A program made the translations under genes and the position numbers. Under the pieces are notes generated by a model. The model saw nothing but the letters and a program-made list of their open reading frames with translations, was not told where the DNA came from and searched no databases. Positions 11,827 to 24,446 of a DNA stretch of 64,000 nucleotides are shown here, one piece after another (the stretch's first letter is position 1; every line of letters begins with the position of its first letter). Source of the DNA: Bryopsis sp. KO-2023 (taxonomy: Eukaryota; Chlorophyta; Ulvophyceae; Bryopsidales; Bryopsidaceae); the NCBI GenBank assembly GCA_030272585.1, contig BSYQ01000007.1, positions 1,244,001 to 1,308,000 on the forward strand. The letters are read 5' to 3'.

Positions 11827-12545
11827 ATGGCACCTTCAACGTTTGTGCCTAGTCAAGAAAATGTGTTCTAGAGGGAAACTTTGCTCCATGAAATAACATC
11901 CTTGTGCTGTTGACTTCGTGGGAGTGGGGAATAAGCCATTCCGTTCCAAGACTATGAAATGCATCGTTTTGTAATTCTTGGTTGGAAATCCTAAGATTAT
12001 GGGCCTGTGCGGGCAGTACTTCAACCCAACAAAAGCCAGAACTGGGGGCACATGTGTTTCGCAGTTTCACTACCCACCATTTTCTCCCCAAAAAGAAAAC
12101 CCACCTTGTTTTCTCAAAAACTTGGATTGTGTTGTATCTGGGTTGGATGATATGAATGGTGAGATAATATTGAAGCGAAAGATATGCTCATTAGGCAGTC
12201 ATCGACAGCAAAATCAGGAAAGATCTACAAAATTTGCCAGTGCTGTTCATCTCAACAATGTTGCATGAATCCTCTCTTGTCAAGCAGTCGATTTCAGAAG
12301 AAAAAAAAATGAAGCAATGCCCAAAATGGATGAATAAGAAATACAACAAAAATTGCACACGACAAAAATTGCCCTACTGGGGGAAGGAAAGAAAAAAGCC
12401 CAGTGAATTTGGATCAAAATCGGGAGCTCTGATCTTTTCCAAAAATCAATATGAGAGGCTGGGGCCTGACCTAACAAAATCGGATTGATCTTTTCGTGCA
12501 CTAAAAATGCACCCAGGGCAAAACTTGGAGGTCTCGCCGACAGCA
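11827..12545. other. Convergent intergenic region
   Basis: This is 3' flank of arsenite methyltransferase 2, homologous to the flank of copy 1 up to about 12080, followed by AT-rich sequence leading to the 3' end of the CoA-transferase gene on the other strand. No coding signal is seen. Confidence 0.55.
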
Positions 12546-15457
12546 CTAGATTGCCTTCTTTTCCTTCAGATCCTGTATCTCTTTCTTAGTCATCCCCAAT
12601 TCGTCTCGAAGTATTTCATCCGTGTTTTCCCCGAGCGCTGGCCCAGCCCATCTGGTCGATACCAACACAAGCACCCATCAGCTACCAACATCGGAATTAC
12701 ACACACACATACAATTGTCAAATCATGGTGTTGCAAACAAAAATAGCATCATACCTTGTGCCCCCTGGTGTGCCAGACAAGACTGGGCAAATTGCTGGGA
12801 TTGTGATTTCGCGAGTGCCAGAGGGTGGCCTCGCTTTTTGAAACATGCCTCTCTGGATGTATTGCTCCTCATGCATTATGTCTTTCGTACTCAGAATCGG
12901 GCCAGCAGGAACCCTCGCTTCTTTCATAGCTTCCACGACGAATTCTGACAGACAGGAAGTTTGTTCGTGAAATTCAGAAAGTATCGTCAACACATTCCTG
13001 GGAAAATGAGTGGATTGTTTTCTTTCTTGACACCAGCAGTGTACAGGAGGCCTTTACTTACACTGAGCCATCCTGGAGTGTGAAACCTGGAAAATGAAAA
13101 TGAGGGACGTTGATGTGGAGGAAAACCTATTGCAGCTCTTATTGGATCGTCTCCAATTCTTTCTATTTTGGGGGGTGGGGGGCGGGGGGTGGGAGGGGGT
13201 GTTTTCAGCAGATCCTCACAAAACACAGAATTACCCCGGGTGGCCTCTTTGTGGAGTGGAGGCAATGCATCACTCACCCCACCTAAATCATTACTTGCCG
13301 ACCATTTGCTGATTGCATCCATGATTTCCCCTTCGTTGGCACACCTCTGAGTGTTGTTAGCAAATTTCGGATTCTCTGCAGTCATGTCCGGTCGCCCGAT
13401 CGCAGACATGAGCCGGGTATAGATGGAGTCCCCATTTCCTCCGATCACCACAAACCGACCATCCCTAGTCTTGAACGTTCCAGAAGGAACAACATCTGCA
13501 GAAAACAAATGGGTCTATTGAATTGAAATTTGTTTACACACGAGGCCAAAAGGCCGAGTGCAGCCCGTTCACGGAAATGCGTTACTGGCTAATTCTCAGA
13601 TCTGTTTTTTTCCCCCAAAAAAAAACTCCGAAACACTCCTCTGCCCCTAAAGTTAGCAAAACCATTTTGTCACTCTGTAAATCCCCAGAGATTCATATCC
13701 ATTAACGTGCACACATTCAACCATGAAAATGTACAATACATATCGAACAACACCTGATATCGTGGATCCTGACGGTGGCCTGTCCTGGCCTGTTTCGGCA
13801 TATTCTGGAACACAACCTTCCAACATGTTGAAAACGGATTCGCTGATCGCTGCATCCACTACCTAAGAAATACGGAAGCAAAAAAAAATGAAAAAAATGA
13901 AAGCTATACAGAATCTTCCTTGTTTGAACGTTGCTTTTGACGTTCTGCATTCATATTACCTGGCCTGGCGCCCCAGGTCCGATTTTCTGTTTATGAAGCA
14001 ATGCCATGACTGCACCGAAGGCGGCATGCAATCCAGCTAGACTATCCCCCATCGAGATGTTTGGCCGAACTGGAGGCCGATCAGGATACCCATTGAGGTG
14101 CCTGAATCCGCCGTAAGCTTCACACACACTTGCATATCCAGGCATCCTGGCCCTCGGCCCTGTCTACAGTCATTGATGTATGGATGTCAGTCAGCAGTCC
14201 CATATGCGCTGGGTAACATAGCAATCCGAAGCAAGAACTTTACTACTACTGATACCTGGCCATAACCTGAAATTCTGGTGTAAACGAGATCCGGTTTCAA
14301 GTCTTTTGGTCCAAGTCCCCATTTCTCCATCACCCCCGGCCTAAAATTTTCCAACAGCACATCCACACCTGCAGATAACCTATGCCAGATGTCAGTTTTT
14401 CGACCACCACTCGAAACGACCGACGTAAACTAAAGAAAAGCAAAAGACTTCCAGAAACGAGAGATCTCAGGACATACTGTTTTACGATTTCCCTCCCTTC
14501 TGACTGATGAAGATCGACCGTAATGCAACGTCGATTTCGGCCCTGCATAACCAACCAAAAGACAGCTTCCAACCCCAGGATTTCCATACAGAATCATGCA
14601 TGACTGCAATAGACAAGGATTCAATTCTCTTTGAAATGGGGGGATGCCTTTGCCAGTTCCCAGGGCATTTGAGGCTCAAACTTTCCCCAAATTGCAAAAA
14701 TGAAATGTATGTATGTAACCTGTTCTGGTACAATTCAGAACTGGAAAAGGCGGCGCAATGATCAGACATGCATTCGTTTTTCCCCCAACACATTTCATGC
14801 GTTCTTTTCTTTTCTCGCTTTTCCGTACGTAAGTTCTCCACCATAAGGACGTCCCTTCATCATCCAGCGCTCTCAACGACCTCAACGGATCTCCGCGACC
14901 AGGTGGCTCGACCTGAACGGGCAACAGCGAGCGACTCAACTCCTGTCCTTCGCAGGACGTCAAAAACGTCACGCCCACGCAAAAAGCTTCGACCTGGCGG
15001 GTTCTGGCACTGCACCTTGATAACGTCGGCGCCGAAATATCCGAACAACGCCCCACAGAAGTTCCCTGCGACGACTTGCCCAAGGTCCAACACCTGCATA
15101 GCCGTCACGCTCTCACACCGGCAACCACCCTGCCAAAGCGCGTTCCTGGATGTCTTTCATATTTTCCTTGCAGGAAAACGCTGCAGTACCCACCTTTACC
15201 CCGACAAGAGGCCCTTGGGGTGGAGGGAAGGCGGCGTCCTCTCGTGGAGGGGCTGACGACGAGTATCGTTCAACCAGCCCTCCGCCGAAAGACATCGGTG
15301 CGTTGTCGACATACTCGACGATTGCAGGAATTGGTGCGCGCAACCTTCGCGCAAAAGAGAGCATTCTGTCGACCACACTGGTTCGGGCCGATCCCAGTGA
15401 TCGTTCCTTCGATCGAGCTCGCGGATTGGTGAGGGAATCTTGAATCCATTCTTGCAT
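12546..15457 (-). CDS. Family III CoA-transferase (CaiB/BaiF, formyl-CoA transferase-like)
   Basis: Eleven exons with continuous phase: 15457-15194, 15093-15016, 14912-14829, 14542-14478, 14379-14256, 14163-13960, 13862-13754, 13495-13295, 13086-13062 (25 nt), 12997-12755 and 12651-12546, giving 500 aa. Family III enzymes move CoA between organic acids through an aspartyl-CoA intermediate. Seen here are VKVLDLGQVVAGNFCGALFG, FGADVIKVEPPGRGDP, the mid-domain SGYGQTGPRA, the nucleophile region NISMGDSLAGLHAAFG (Asp about 245), FKTRDGRFVVIGG and ARVPAGPI. The first 80 residues precede the domain, and LSFARRLRAPIPAIVEY looks like a mitochondrial presequence; starts at residue 1 or Met32 are both possible. 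Relatives act on succinyl-, formyl- or hydroxymethylglutaryl-CoA; the substrate here is not predictable. Confidence 0.9.
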
Positions 15458-15793
15458 GAACAGCTGTTTAATTTGGTAACCTCAGTTTTCCCCCCTTCTC
15501 ACTCTTTTTGTCCTTTTGTTGGGTGTAACTTTGACACTGGTGACATGCACCCTAACTCCTGTCTGGGTTCTTGAAAGCGAGCTGGTTTTGCTTTTTCTTT
15601 GTTGTCCGTGAGAAACACTCTTGGTGGGCTTTCACACGATTGGTGGGCAAAACCAATCGTTGGTGGGTTTTGCCCACCGGCACTAACCACACTATGTTGT
15701 GTAAGACAACCTACAGGGAACCATCAAATCCTCCACAAAAACGCCCCAAACAATCTGCCACCGACAAAGAAAACCATGATCTTCTTCCTTCTT
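15458..15793. other. Intergenic region between CoA-transferase start and eIF3m stop
   Basis: This 336-bp spacer lies between two minus-strand genes. It should hold the CoA-transferase promoter and the eIF3m 3' UTR. It contains short repeats of ttggtgggct/ttggtgggca near 15619-15667 and nothing else I can name. Confidence 0.45.
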
Positions 15794-18225
15794 TCATCCT
15801 TGAACCATCGATCTGGCCATAGCAGCTGGATTTGCATCCTTCAGCATTCCCTCCACATTTTGCAGCATACCCTTCCAGCTTCCAAACTGGGCTTCCAGCT
15901 CTTTCCAGTCGTTCTTGCTGAAAGCCTTCGTGGTGGTTCGGGTGATGGTCACCAGCCTGTTCAGTTGGTCGAGTCGAGCATCTATCAACCCTTCCCCGAT
16001 GGCCTTCACCACCCAAGACTCCACCTGATCCAATACAAAATAAAGAATGAAACACACCATTATGAATGCTTCACAAGACCTCATACTAGCCACACGAACA
16101 AGTGCAGCTATCCATCAGAATTTGAACTCAAGGGGTCACCCAAGCCCAATCAAATACATAAAACTGCAGAAATCCAATACGAGACTAGCTCAGGAGGCGT
16201 ACTACAATTCCCCACTTCAGCGAATGAACCATCCACACACCTCATCTTCCTTCAGGCCCAATGCCTCCTGGATCCTGGTGTATGGAACGGCTTTTCGTCC
16301 ACAGTCTTGCGATATCACCAGCAGTCCGGCCATTCTCATCTTATTTTTGCAAAACGACAAGGTCACATCCAAATCCTTCATGATCTCGGGGGTTGCCAGC
16401 TTCTCCAGTCCATCGAAATCCCCAGAGGTCATGCCCACGAAGAATTTGTACAAGGGGGCCAAAGCTGGGTCTTTTGCCAAACTTCGAACTGGAGCCAACT
16501 CAGCAAGGTCGCATGTGTACACTCCAGGCTGTCGGATGAACGCGCGAATTGCGCCAGCAGCATGGGGCCAAGCTGCTTTCAGACTGGGGGCATCCCCTGC
16601 CTGAAGAAAAAAGCGTCACGAGAAAAAGTGTTGAAATCAGCCATACTCCTGGAAGAGATTGAGATTGATGTGCTCCGTATTGCTTTTTTTAAAACATGGA
16701 CTCCAATTTCCGTGCAGTTTCGGCTGTATTTTTTTTTTTGGAAAAGCAACACCTCCAAATTCTCTGGATGATCTACATCACTCTTACCTCCACCAAAGCC
16801 AATGCTTTTGTCGTCAATTCCACAGCTTCTTTGGCAACCCCCGTCATGCTTCTGCAACTCCTCAAAAGAGCGGCGAAATCGAAGTACAGCTGTTTGGTTT
16901 CTTCAGGGGGCAATTCCCAATTCCGTGCGAAGTCGATGGCTTTTCCTTTGATCACCGGAGCCAGGGTGTCAGACAGCCCTGTCTGTGTGGCATACCTCAC
17001 CGCCTTGAGCAAAATCGAATACTGATCCTCCGGAAAGAGGGCAGCATTGTACAAGTGCAACAGACTCCGTAAGCGGGCTTCTTGATTTTGGGTTTTCTGT
17101 GAGGAAGGAGTAAAAAGCAAGAGGTCAGGATTTTACAACGATCTTTCTTGTGTGAATTTCGAGGGCGGGCTTGCATGAAAAAAAAAAAAAAAAGCTGTGT
17201 TGAGTGTCTGGTAATGAAGCCTCACGTTTTTTTCCAATGCTGATGCCAGCCCCTCTGTTGGCTCGTCAGATTCCCCGGGCAGCAACCGTGCAAGCAAATG
17301 GCTGATTATGTGTACGCAACTCTCTGCATCTGTTTTGAGAAAAAACCCCACACACAAGAAATGATCGACCCTTGTGTTAAAAAACATCTCTTCAAGCTGA
17401 ACCTAAAAATATCAAAAAACCTTGGGGCAAAAATGATACGAGAGTCGAACTTCCCTTCTCTCCCCCCCTCCAAAAAACAAAAAACAATAATAGTATTACT
17501 AGTAATTACACAAACTATACCTCTGTACATCTTTTTCTCATGCATTTTTTATTTTCCATTTTTGCTGCAGTATAATTTTCTAATTTTTCTGCTTTTCTGG
17601 GAATTGGAATCAGGACTCGCCTGTTTTATCAACGCACCCTTCTCTGGCACTTTTTCGAACAACATATCCACCTGACTGGTGAACATGGAAAGCATCCCTG
17701 CGGTGTCCTCAGCCCTTTGATGGCGACGGCACTCGGCCAAAAAAGTCGAACCAGGAGATTCTATCAGCTCAGAAATTGCCTGGAAAAAACAACAGCAAAA
17801 AAATAAAACACTGCCAACCCCAGCAATTTCAGTTTCATTCCATTTCTATCACATTCTGAAGCTTTCAAACTTAAATTTTTAGCTTCAAGATGTTAAAAAA
17901 CATTAAAAAAGAGAAAAGGAAACTCCATTAAGAAAAAAAAATCCCTGCAGAGAATCGAAAAAGGAAAACAAATAACATGAAAAGCTCATGTGAACAATAT
18001 CTGATACAACATATCAACACCATCAAAGGTTGAAAAACAGATCATTGGGGAAAATCTAATGGAACAGATGTCCAGTCATTTCTGGGCATAAGGAAAAAAA
18101 TATATACTGGCTGTATTAGGCATCCTCCCCCCACTCACTTTTCCATCGTTGAGAGCTTCTCCAACAGTTTTGCACACGAGCATATATGTGTCTTCATCGG
18201 ACACTTCAAACAGTCGACTATACAT
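15794..18225 (-). CDS. EIF3M: Eukaryotic translation initiation factor 3 subunit M (PCI domain)
   Basis: Six exons, 18225-18139, 17779-17617, 17329-17226, 17096-16788, 16600-16241 and 16024-15794, encode 417 aa, about the length of the plant subunit. eIF3m belongs to the PCI core of eIF3, which helps bring mRNA and initiator tRNA to the 40S ribosome. Family signatures are FARNWELPPEETKQLYFDFA, LAPLYKFFVGMTSGDFDGL, KNKMRMAGLLVI, and the C-terminal winged-helix stretch EVESWVVKAIGEGLIDARLDQ followed by TITRTTTKAFSKNDW. The exon 2 donor (gtcctg) is weak but is the one that keeps phase; a GC donor six bases earlier would break it. The start at 18225 is the first Met of exon 1, so a further upstream exon cannot be excluded. 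A cytosolic housekeeping protein. Confidence 0.92.
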
Positions 18226-18585
18226 CTTTCCCTCGCTCCGTCCTGCGTCCCCAGTTTTTTTTTCAAGACAAACTTAGCGCGGCGAAAAAGACCTCCCTTG
18301 GAAAAGAACAAAGAAAAACGTTTGCTCGAGGCGAGAAGCACCACCCGATCGTATTCCCAGCGCAGGAAAAAGAGCGTTTCCAAATGGCTGCTGGTTTTAA
18401 ATGTTGTTGGGAGGATCATGGATTTTAGATTCCATGGATCAGGATTGCTCCTCCATTTTTTTTTTCGTTTCAAAAACTCTGAAACATTTTTTTCTCGTAT
18501 CCGTTTCAGGTTCGTGTGCAGGATCCGTCGAGGGGGAAGATTTTCCCCGCGAGAATTCGCTGGATTTTTGACGAGCGCCGCCACC
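18226..18585. promoter_or_regulatory. Shared divergent promoter of eIF3m and DapB
   Basis: A 360-bp gap separates the two outward-facing start codons, so the 5' UTRs and core promoters of a translation factor and a lysine-biosynthesis gene must lie here. It is richer in CpG than nearby introns. The DapB start has a strong context, gccgccaccATG. No TATA box is evident. Confidence 0.5.
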
Positions 18586-20682
18586 ATGATCAAATCGCAA
18601 ACCATGCTCGGTTCGAGGCAGGCCTGTGTCAGACCAGCCATCCGCTGCCGACCTCAACAAAGCACCAGAGGAAAGCGTTTCAGAGTTTTCGCTTCAGCGG
18701 ATGCGTTACCAATCATGGTCAACAGCTGCAGTGGAAAAGTGAGGTCCTGATTTCCACCTAGACACACACACACATCAGTCACATCTTTCAAAAACTTGGA
18801 TCGATTTCGGAGTGTCGATCGGGGGACAATGGGCATTCATGCCTGTGAAAACCTAAGAGACTTCATGCCTTGAGAAAATGATCAAGCCATGTGGCTAAGA
18901 AGTGGCCTCCAAATAGATGGTGATAATTTGTTGAATTCACCTGAAAGGTGGGCGTGAATTGAAGAATCTTTTGGAAATTCTGGAAGGCAATCTCCTGGCA
19001 AGGTAAGCAAACTTGGTTAGCCCCTTGGTTAGCTAATTTTCGGATGCTGAGTTGACGACGTATCATTCATGGTGTTTGGTCAGATGGGGCACGCAGCAGC
19101 AGAAGCTGTTGTGAGGGCTGGATTGAATTTGCTGCCTTACACGATCACTGGGGAAAGTGTGGAGGCTGCGAAGGGGGATGTGATCGGGGTTTCGGGTGTC
19201 CCCGTGGCGGTGGTGGGAGTGGAAGAAAGGGAGGAAGTGTTGCTGAGGCTGAAAAGCGAGCATCCCGACCTGGTGGTGATAGATTACACTTTGCCAGCAT
19301 GCGTCAATGGTGTGCTTGGCCTTTAAAGAAATCAAGAATAGAAGAGAAGCGATCATAATCCCACAGCATTGTCCCTTGTATGGGTTAGGGGTTGGGGGTG
19401 GGGAGGGGGAAATCTTCGTTTTTGATTTTTTGGTTTTTGATTAAAACTCATCATCTGTTTTTGGAAGAATGTGCTGCAATGCACCGGAGCGAGGCTTTTG
19501 TTCAGCCACCCACAACTCTTTATTTTTTTTATCCCTATCCAGCTTTTTTTTTCCGGTTTTGAATCTTTATGTCTGACTTCCATGGTGGGCCTTGTGCAGA
19601 AAATGGATTGCTGTACAGCAATCTAGGTTTGAATTTTGTGATGGGGACGACGGGGGGAGACCGGGAAAAATTGAAAGCTGATGTGAAGGAGTCAGGGGTG
19701 CATGCTGTTATTGCACCACAAATGGGCAAGCAGGTGAGAATCCATTATTTCGATCGATGCTTCTGGGAAATCTTGCACACTCACACACTCATTTCCACTT
19801 GCTTATGTAATGAGGTTTTTTGCAGGGCTATTATTTTTGCTTGGTTTTGATAAGAAAAGGTGAAGTGAAGGAGCTGAGATTGGTTTTCAGGTGGTGGCGT
19901 TCCAAGCGATGATGGAATACATGGCTAAAGAATTCCCTGGGGCTTTTGCTGGATATAATCTGTCGGTCACAGAGTCGCATCAAGAAACAAAAGTGGATAC
20001 CTCCGGAACAGCAAAAGCTGTGGTGGATTCGTTCCAAAAACTTGGCCTGGATTTTGATACGGTAAGATGCGGGAAAATGCCGGGGCCCTTAACCCTAGCC
20101 GTTTAATATCACTATTATTATTAAGGGGAAGATGCTCAAAAAGAGTTTATGAACAGGAAGGCCGCTTTTCATGCAGCTTCCTGTTAATAATTTGAAAGGA
20201 TCAATTGGTTGTCCACGAAACCTGTGCAAAACAAAATGTATCATAATGTGGATTTTTCCCACTAACAGAGCTTGGGGTGAAAAAAACGATCCATCAAAAT
20301 ACAGAGCCCGGATTCTTAAAACACGGGGAATTTTATAATGCCACAGTGGCGACCATAAAATACTCACATGCAAAAAAAAATAAAAAAAGCTGAAATCTTT
20401 ATATTGCAGTCCAAGATCGAGATGGTCAGGGATGCTAGCACTTCCATGAGTCAGATGAAGGTCCCAGAAGATGCACTGAAGGGTCATGCATTTCACACAT
20501 ATCATTTGGATTCGTCAGACGGCTCCGTTTCCTTCGAATTTCAACACAATGTCTGTGGGCGAGTGATATACGCCGAAGGGACTGTGGATGCATGCCTCTT
20601 TCTGGCCAAACAGATCGCGGATGGCTCCGAGAAGAAGGTGTTCGACATGGTCGATGTCTTGAGGGCTGGATCCATGAGATAG
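18586..20682 (+). CDS. DAPB: 4-hydroxy-tetrahydrodipicolinate reductase, plant type, plastid-targeted
   Basis: Five exons, 18586-18738, 19084-19309, 19600-19733, 19891-20061 and 20410-20682, encode 318 aa. The enzyme carries out the NAD(P)H-dependent reduction in the diaminopimelate route to lysine. The nucleotide-binding segment IMVNSCSGKMGHAA follows a leader of about 40 residues rich in Arg and Gln that ends RVFASA, a plausible transit-peptide cleavage region. Plant-type signatures follow: VIDYTLPACVNEN, FVMGTTGGDR, APQMGKQVVAF, FAGYNLSVTESHQ, KVDTSGTAKAV, GHAFHTYHL and VSFEFQHNVCGRVIYAEGTVD. All introns are GT-AG with coherent phases. The start has a textbook Kozak context. Divergent from eIF3m. 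Confidence 0.96.
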
Positions 20683-21470
20683 AAACATGAAATAATAATT
20701 AAAGGAAAAAAGGGATTTCGGTACCCTGTTCGATCGCACCTTTCCGACCCCCTCTGGAAATTTCTCAGTTCAGGGTGGGATATCCGGTTTTGACTAGACT
20801 GATAATTTTGTTGGAGTTTTGAGCAAAAACGGAAGAAATCAGATGCCTTTTTTTGGGGGGGGGAGGGGGGGCAACTCTTTTCATTCAATATATGATCTTG
20901 CTTTCTTGGTTCCTTTCACAACATTCTCCTATTTTTCACGGCGATTATCTTCCTGAGAAAATACGAAAGCAATACAAAACTTTGAAGGAAAACTGTGGCC
21001 AAAGGAAATCTGAAACCATGCAGCCCGTAATTCCCAAATCCCTTCCAGCAATGGAGCAACATCCCCCCCTTTTCTTTTTGCATGTCACCCTTTGTCTTGA
21101 TGTTCAAAATCGTAAAACCCCCAGGTCACTGGATAAATAGAAAACAGACACAATCATTCATTTTTTGCCCAAAGCATGTTTTTGGCTTTGACTGCAACCA
21201 ACAAACAACAGCCCATCACATGCACCTATGTGTCAGGCAGGTCATTTCACTTGCGATCCTCTTTTTCTATCCGCTGGATTGCAACCCCCTCTGGCATGAC
21301 TTCAGTTACTGATCAGGCCTTAAGTCAAGCTCCCACACACTCTGCCCAAACATCAATGTCGGCCCCCTGACCGCACCAAACAATTACAAGGTTTTCCCCA
21401 CCCATTCTATTGCTGAGATCTGCCATCCCTCAAAACATCCTGCTTTCAACATCCTGCCCCATGCCAGCAC
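20683..21470. other. Convergent intergenic region
   Basis: 3' flanks of DapB and of the WD40 gene. A G-run block at 20857-20873 (nine Gs, A, then eight or so Gs) and T-runs are present. No exon with recognisable coding content is seen. Confidence 0.5.
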
Positions 21471-23809
21471 CTATATCGTATTTCTGAAAACCGAGATTGA
21501 TCCATCCTGCAGAGTAGCGTACACCTCCAGAGTTTGTCGATTCCAAGTTATGGTCGAAAAAGGCTCCCCAGGCGGGCTCTTCAACATCGGCAAAACCGGG
21601 GCATCCAAATCCACCAAATTCATCGTGTACATGTTTTGCCCTGTGGCCAAAACCACGCAATCACCGATGGGGCTGACCGACACCGTGTGAATTCCTTTGT
21701 TGTCTGGAACGAGCACTTTCATAGGCTTCTGTGTCGACCTCAAATCCCACACCATCGCTCGCCCGTCCAGCCCCGTCGTTATGATCATGTGCTGCTCGAC
21801 TTGCTCAATCCCCGTGACCTTTTTCTGATGTTGGTTCAGCGTTTGCAGCGGCTTCGATGGGGGTCCCTGCAAACTCCACAGGGCGACCTCACCGCTGGCC
21901 GAACCAGAGAACAACACCGGCTTGCTGGAACTCAAACTCAGAACCGTGACTGACTGGGAATGGGCTTTGAAATCGACCAAGGGGGTGTCTTGCAGATCCT
22001 TGGATTTTCCGCACCCCCAGATGGCTATCCGATCGCCGTAAGCCACAGCGAATCCCTTTCGCAACGGCTCCCCTAGATTGTACAACGACACCACCCTTTG
22101 GGCGTAAGAACTTCCAGTGGGGGGTGTTCGACTCGTTGGAGGAGGGATTACGAACTGGCCTTTCGGAGCCAGCATGTCTTCCCCAGACAACGAATGCAAG
22201 GAAACGCACGATCGTTTCTCAGACCTGTCCATGGAGGCGATCAGCATGGTGCTCATGTTGGGTTCGGCTGCTAAATCGAGGCTTTCGAACACGACTTCTT
22301 GGGAATGGAGCAGCTGCAGGGATGGCTCCCCCCCGACACCACCATGTGGATTGCAACCCCATAAATTCAACAGTTTTGGGGAGGCTGACACCAGCCACCC
22401 GGTGCTTCCATCCATAGCAGGGAGTCCAGGAAGGTCGGGACAATACACCATTGCAGTTACGGCTAAGCGGAAAAACACAGCAATTTTTGGTACATTCCTT
22501 TCTCGAGTCTCATGTTGGGATGCTAGGTTTTGCAAAACAAGGAGTTCAACAACTCATGGCCTTCCCAACCGGAAATCCCGGTTGAGGAGGGGAAGCTTAA
22601 TGCCAGCCAAAGGTGCGATTTTCAAAGAAACTCTTAGCTGGAGCATTTTTGCACCTGAATTATTATGATCCAGTGGGTCCGTTCTCCAGCTCAATTCCCA
22701 CTTTGCGAAATGCGTGTCATCTATTCTCGGTCGAGCCTTGGGCACCCCTGCCACTGGTGGTCTCTGTGGAGGTCCGCGTGGTGGTTGAGTGGGTTGGGAA
22801 TAGGCCACAGCTGAGCCGGATCCAGAAGCACCTTCATAACAAAAACTAAGTATCGGAATCGGGAAGTGTGGATGGACATCATTGGGGGTTTCTCGAACGG
22901 TCCCGTACGAACCAACCCCCCAATCATTTATACAGGGCAGACAAAGATAATGCAACTGTGGCACAAAGAGGAAAAATGCAGAAAAAGCGACGAAGAAATG
23001 AAGATAACGGATTTTGGGTTATGGAGCTGGTACCAGGATGGGGTTTGGAAATGGGGGCAGGAGGTGGTGGAGGTTGAACGAAAGCTGATGGCATCGGAGG
23101 GGATGTGGCCATCAAATTAGGTGACATCTGAGGTGGTTGGGTGAGTGGGGACCTGGCATCTAAGAATAATAATGAAAAAAGAGTTGGAAGCCGCAATCTT
23201 GTAGTTCACATTGCCAATCACTGAGGGAGGTCTTTCCAAGAGGAAGCCACCTGGAAAATGCATGCTAGAAAATTTTGTCAAGTTGGGATTGTTTGAAGAT
23301 GAATTGCAGAAGGTGTGGGTTCTGTGCATCGATCCCCGTTTTGGTGGAAATGGATGGTGTATTTAGTCGGTGGGGCCTAGTGGTGTTGCTTGGAGCCAGC
23401 GACGAGAAGCGTTCCAAAGACGTCAGCAAGTCTTACCCGACACTCCAAGGTTCCCCAAATCCTTGCGCACTTCTGCTTGTTGGTCGAAGGGATATGGAGT
23501 CGGGCGCTGCGGGCGTCCATCGGGATTAACAGCGTCGACTCCGGGTCCGGCCGACGGAGAACTCCAAGATTGATTCAGGACAGGGTTCGCAGGCAGTGCA
23601 GCGCCTGGAGCCGCGTAAGACGTCGAAAGGACACCCGTTGGTGGTGGTGGGTTTGAAGGCTCAGCTGTCGGGCTGTCTCTGCACCGCAGCTCAACAGTTG
23701 CCCGTCTGAAGAAGTCGACCGTTTGCTTCAGCTGATGTATATCCAGCTCCAGGTAGATCTTGAATTTTCCGCCACTGGTGGGGTCAGGTGGAATATCAAA
23801 CGCACCCAT
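21471..23809 (-). CDS. WD40-repeat protein with Pro-rich N-terminal half
   Basis: Four exons, 23809-23437, 23159-23034, 22831-22655 and 22462-21471, each junction splitting a codon after its first base, encode 555 aa. The first 50 residues (MGAFDIPPDP, YLELDIHQLKQTVDFFRR) form a short, probably structured or helical segment. Residues 50-215 are low-complexity, rich in Pro, Ser and Gln, with a PPPPP run in exon 2. The long last exon holds a beta-propeller: LVSASPKLLNLWG, VLFSGSASGEVALWSLQG, MIITTGLDGRAMVWDLRS and YATLQDGSISVF are WD-type blades. No signal peptide or membrane segment. I do not recognise the subfamily. Such proteins are scaffolds, and the Pro-rich half suggests SH3, WW or profilin-type contacts (inference only). 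Confidence 0.8.
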
Positions 23810-24446
23810 TTCAGCCCTCTTGGTAATTTTCGCAAAGTCGCTGGTTGACTTTCAACGTGCGGGATGCCGCGCTGCGCAAATGAGTTTTTCCATTCATTTT
23901 CAGCAGAATATATTGGGGGAGAGTGAGTCGTGTAATTCAGGAGTTGTGGATGTTGGCTTTTTTTTCAAGAAAAAAGATATGGAAATGGAACAGCAGGTTA
24001 AATTTCTTGAGGCAAATGTCTACACAGCTAATTTCCAATGTGGAATCTGGGATTTACCCACAGAAAATGATCACAACATGCCACTCTTTCACAATCACAG
24101 CTTTTCCCCAAGCGTTACACCAGACATCAATCATGCATGATGAGAGTCAGGGTAACCCATGAAAAAAAAAATCTTAAGCACCTTTATCATACACTCACCG
24201 CCCAGCAATTTTTGAATCGATTCAGTGTTCTGTCGGACACCCTTTCCTAAAAAAACCCCAACTTCTTGTCAAATAATCCGGTGCATCTTGCTGCAAAGGC
24301 TCTATTATTAATGAAAGATCTGAGTTTGAATGGGAGATCCAACCACTCAGAGCCCCCACTCCAAACAATTTCTGAACTATGTTCCCCCCCCTGCACGAGA
24401 ATCCCCCCCTGAAACAGGCTAAATGGGCTGCGAATATCATTTCTTC
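23810..24446. other. Intergenic region upstream of WD40 gene
   Basis: A 637-bp spacer between two minus-strand genes, holding the WD40 promoter and the 3' UTR of the GH9 gene. I see no coding signal or repeat of note. Confidence 0.45.
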
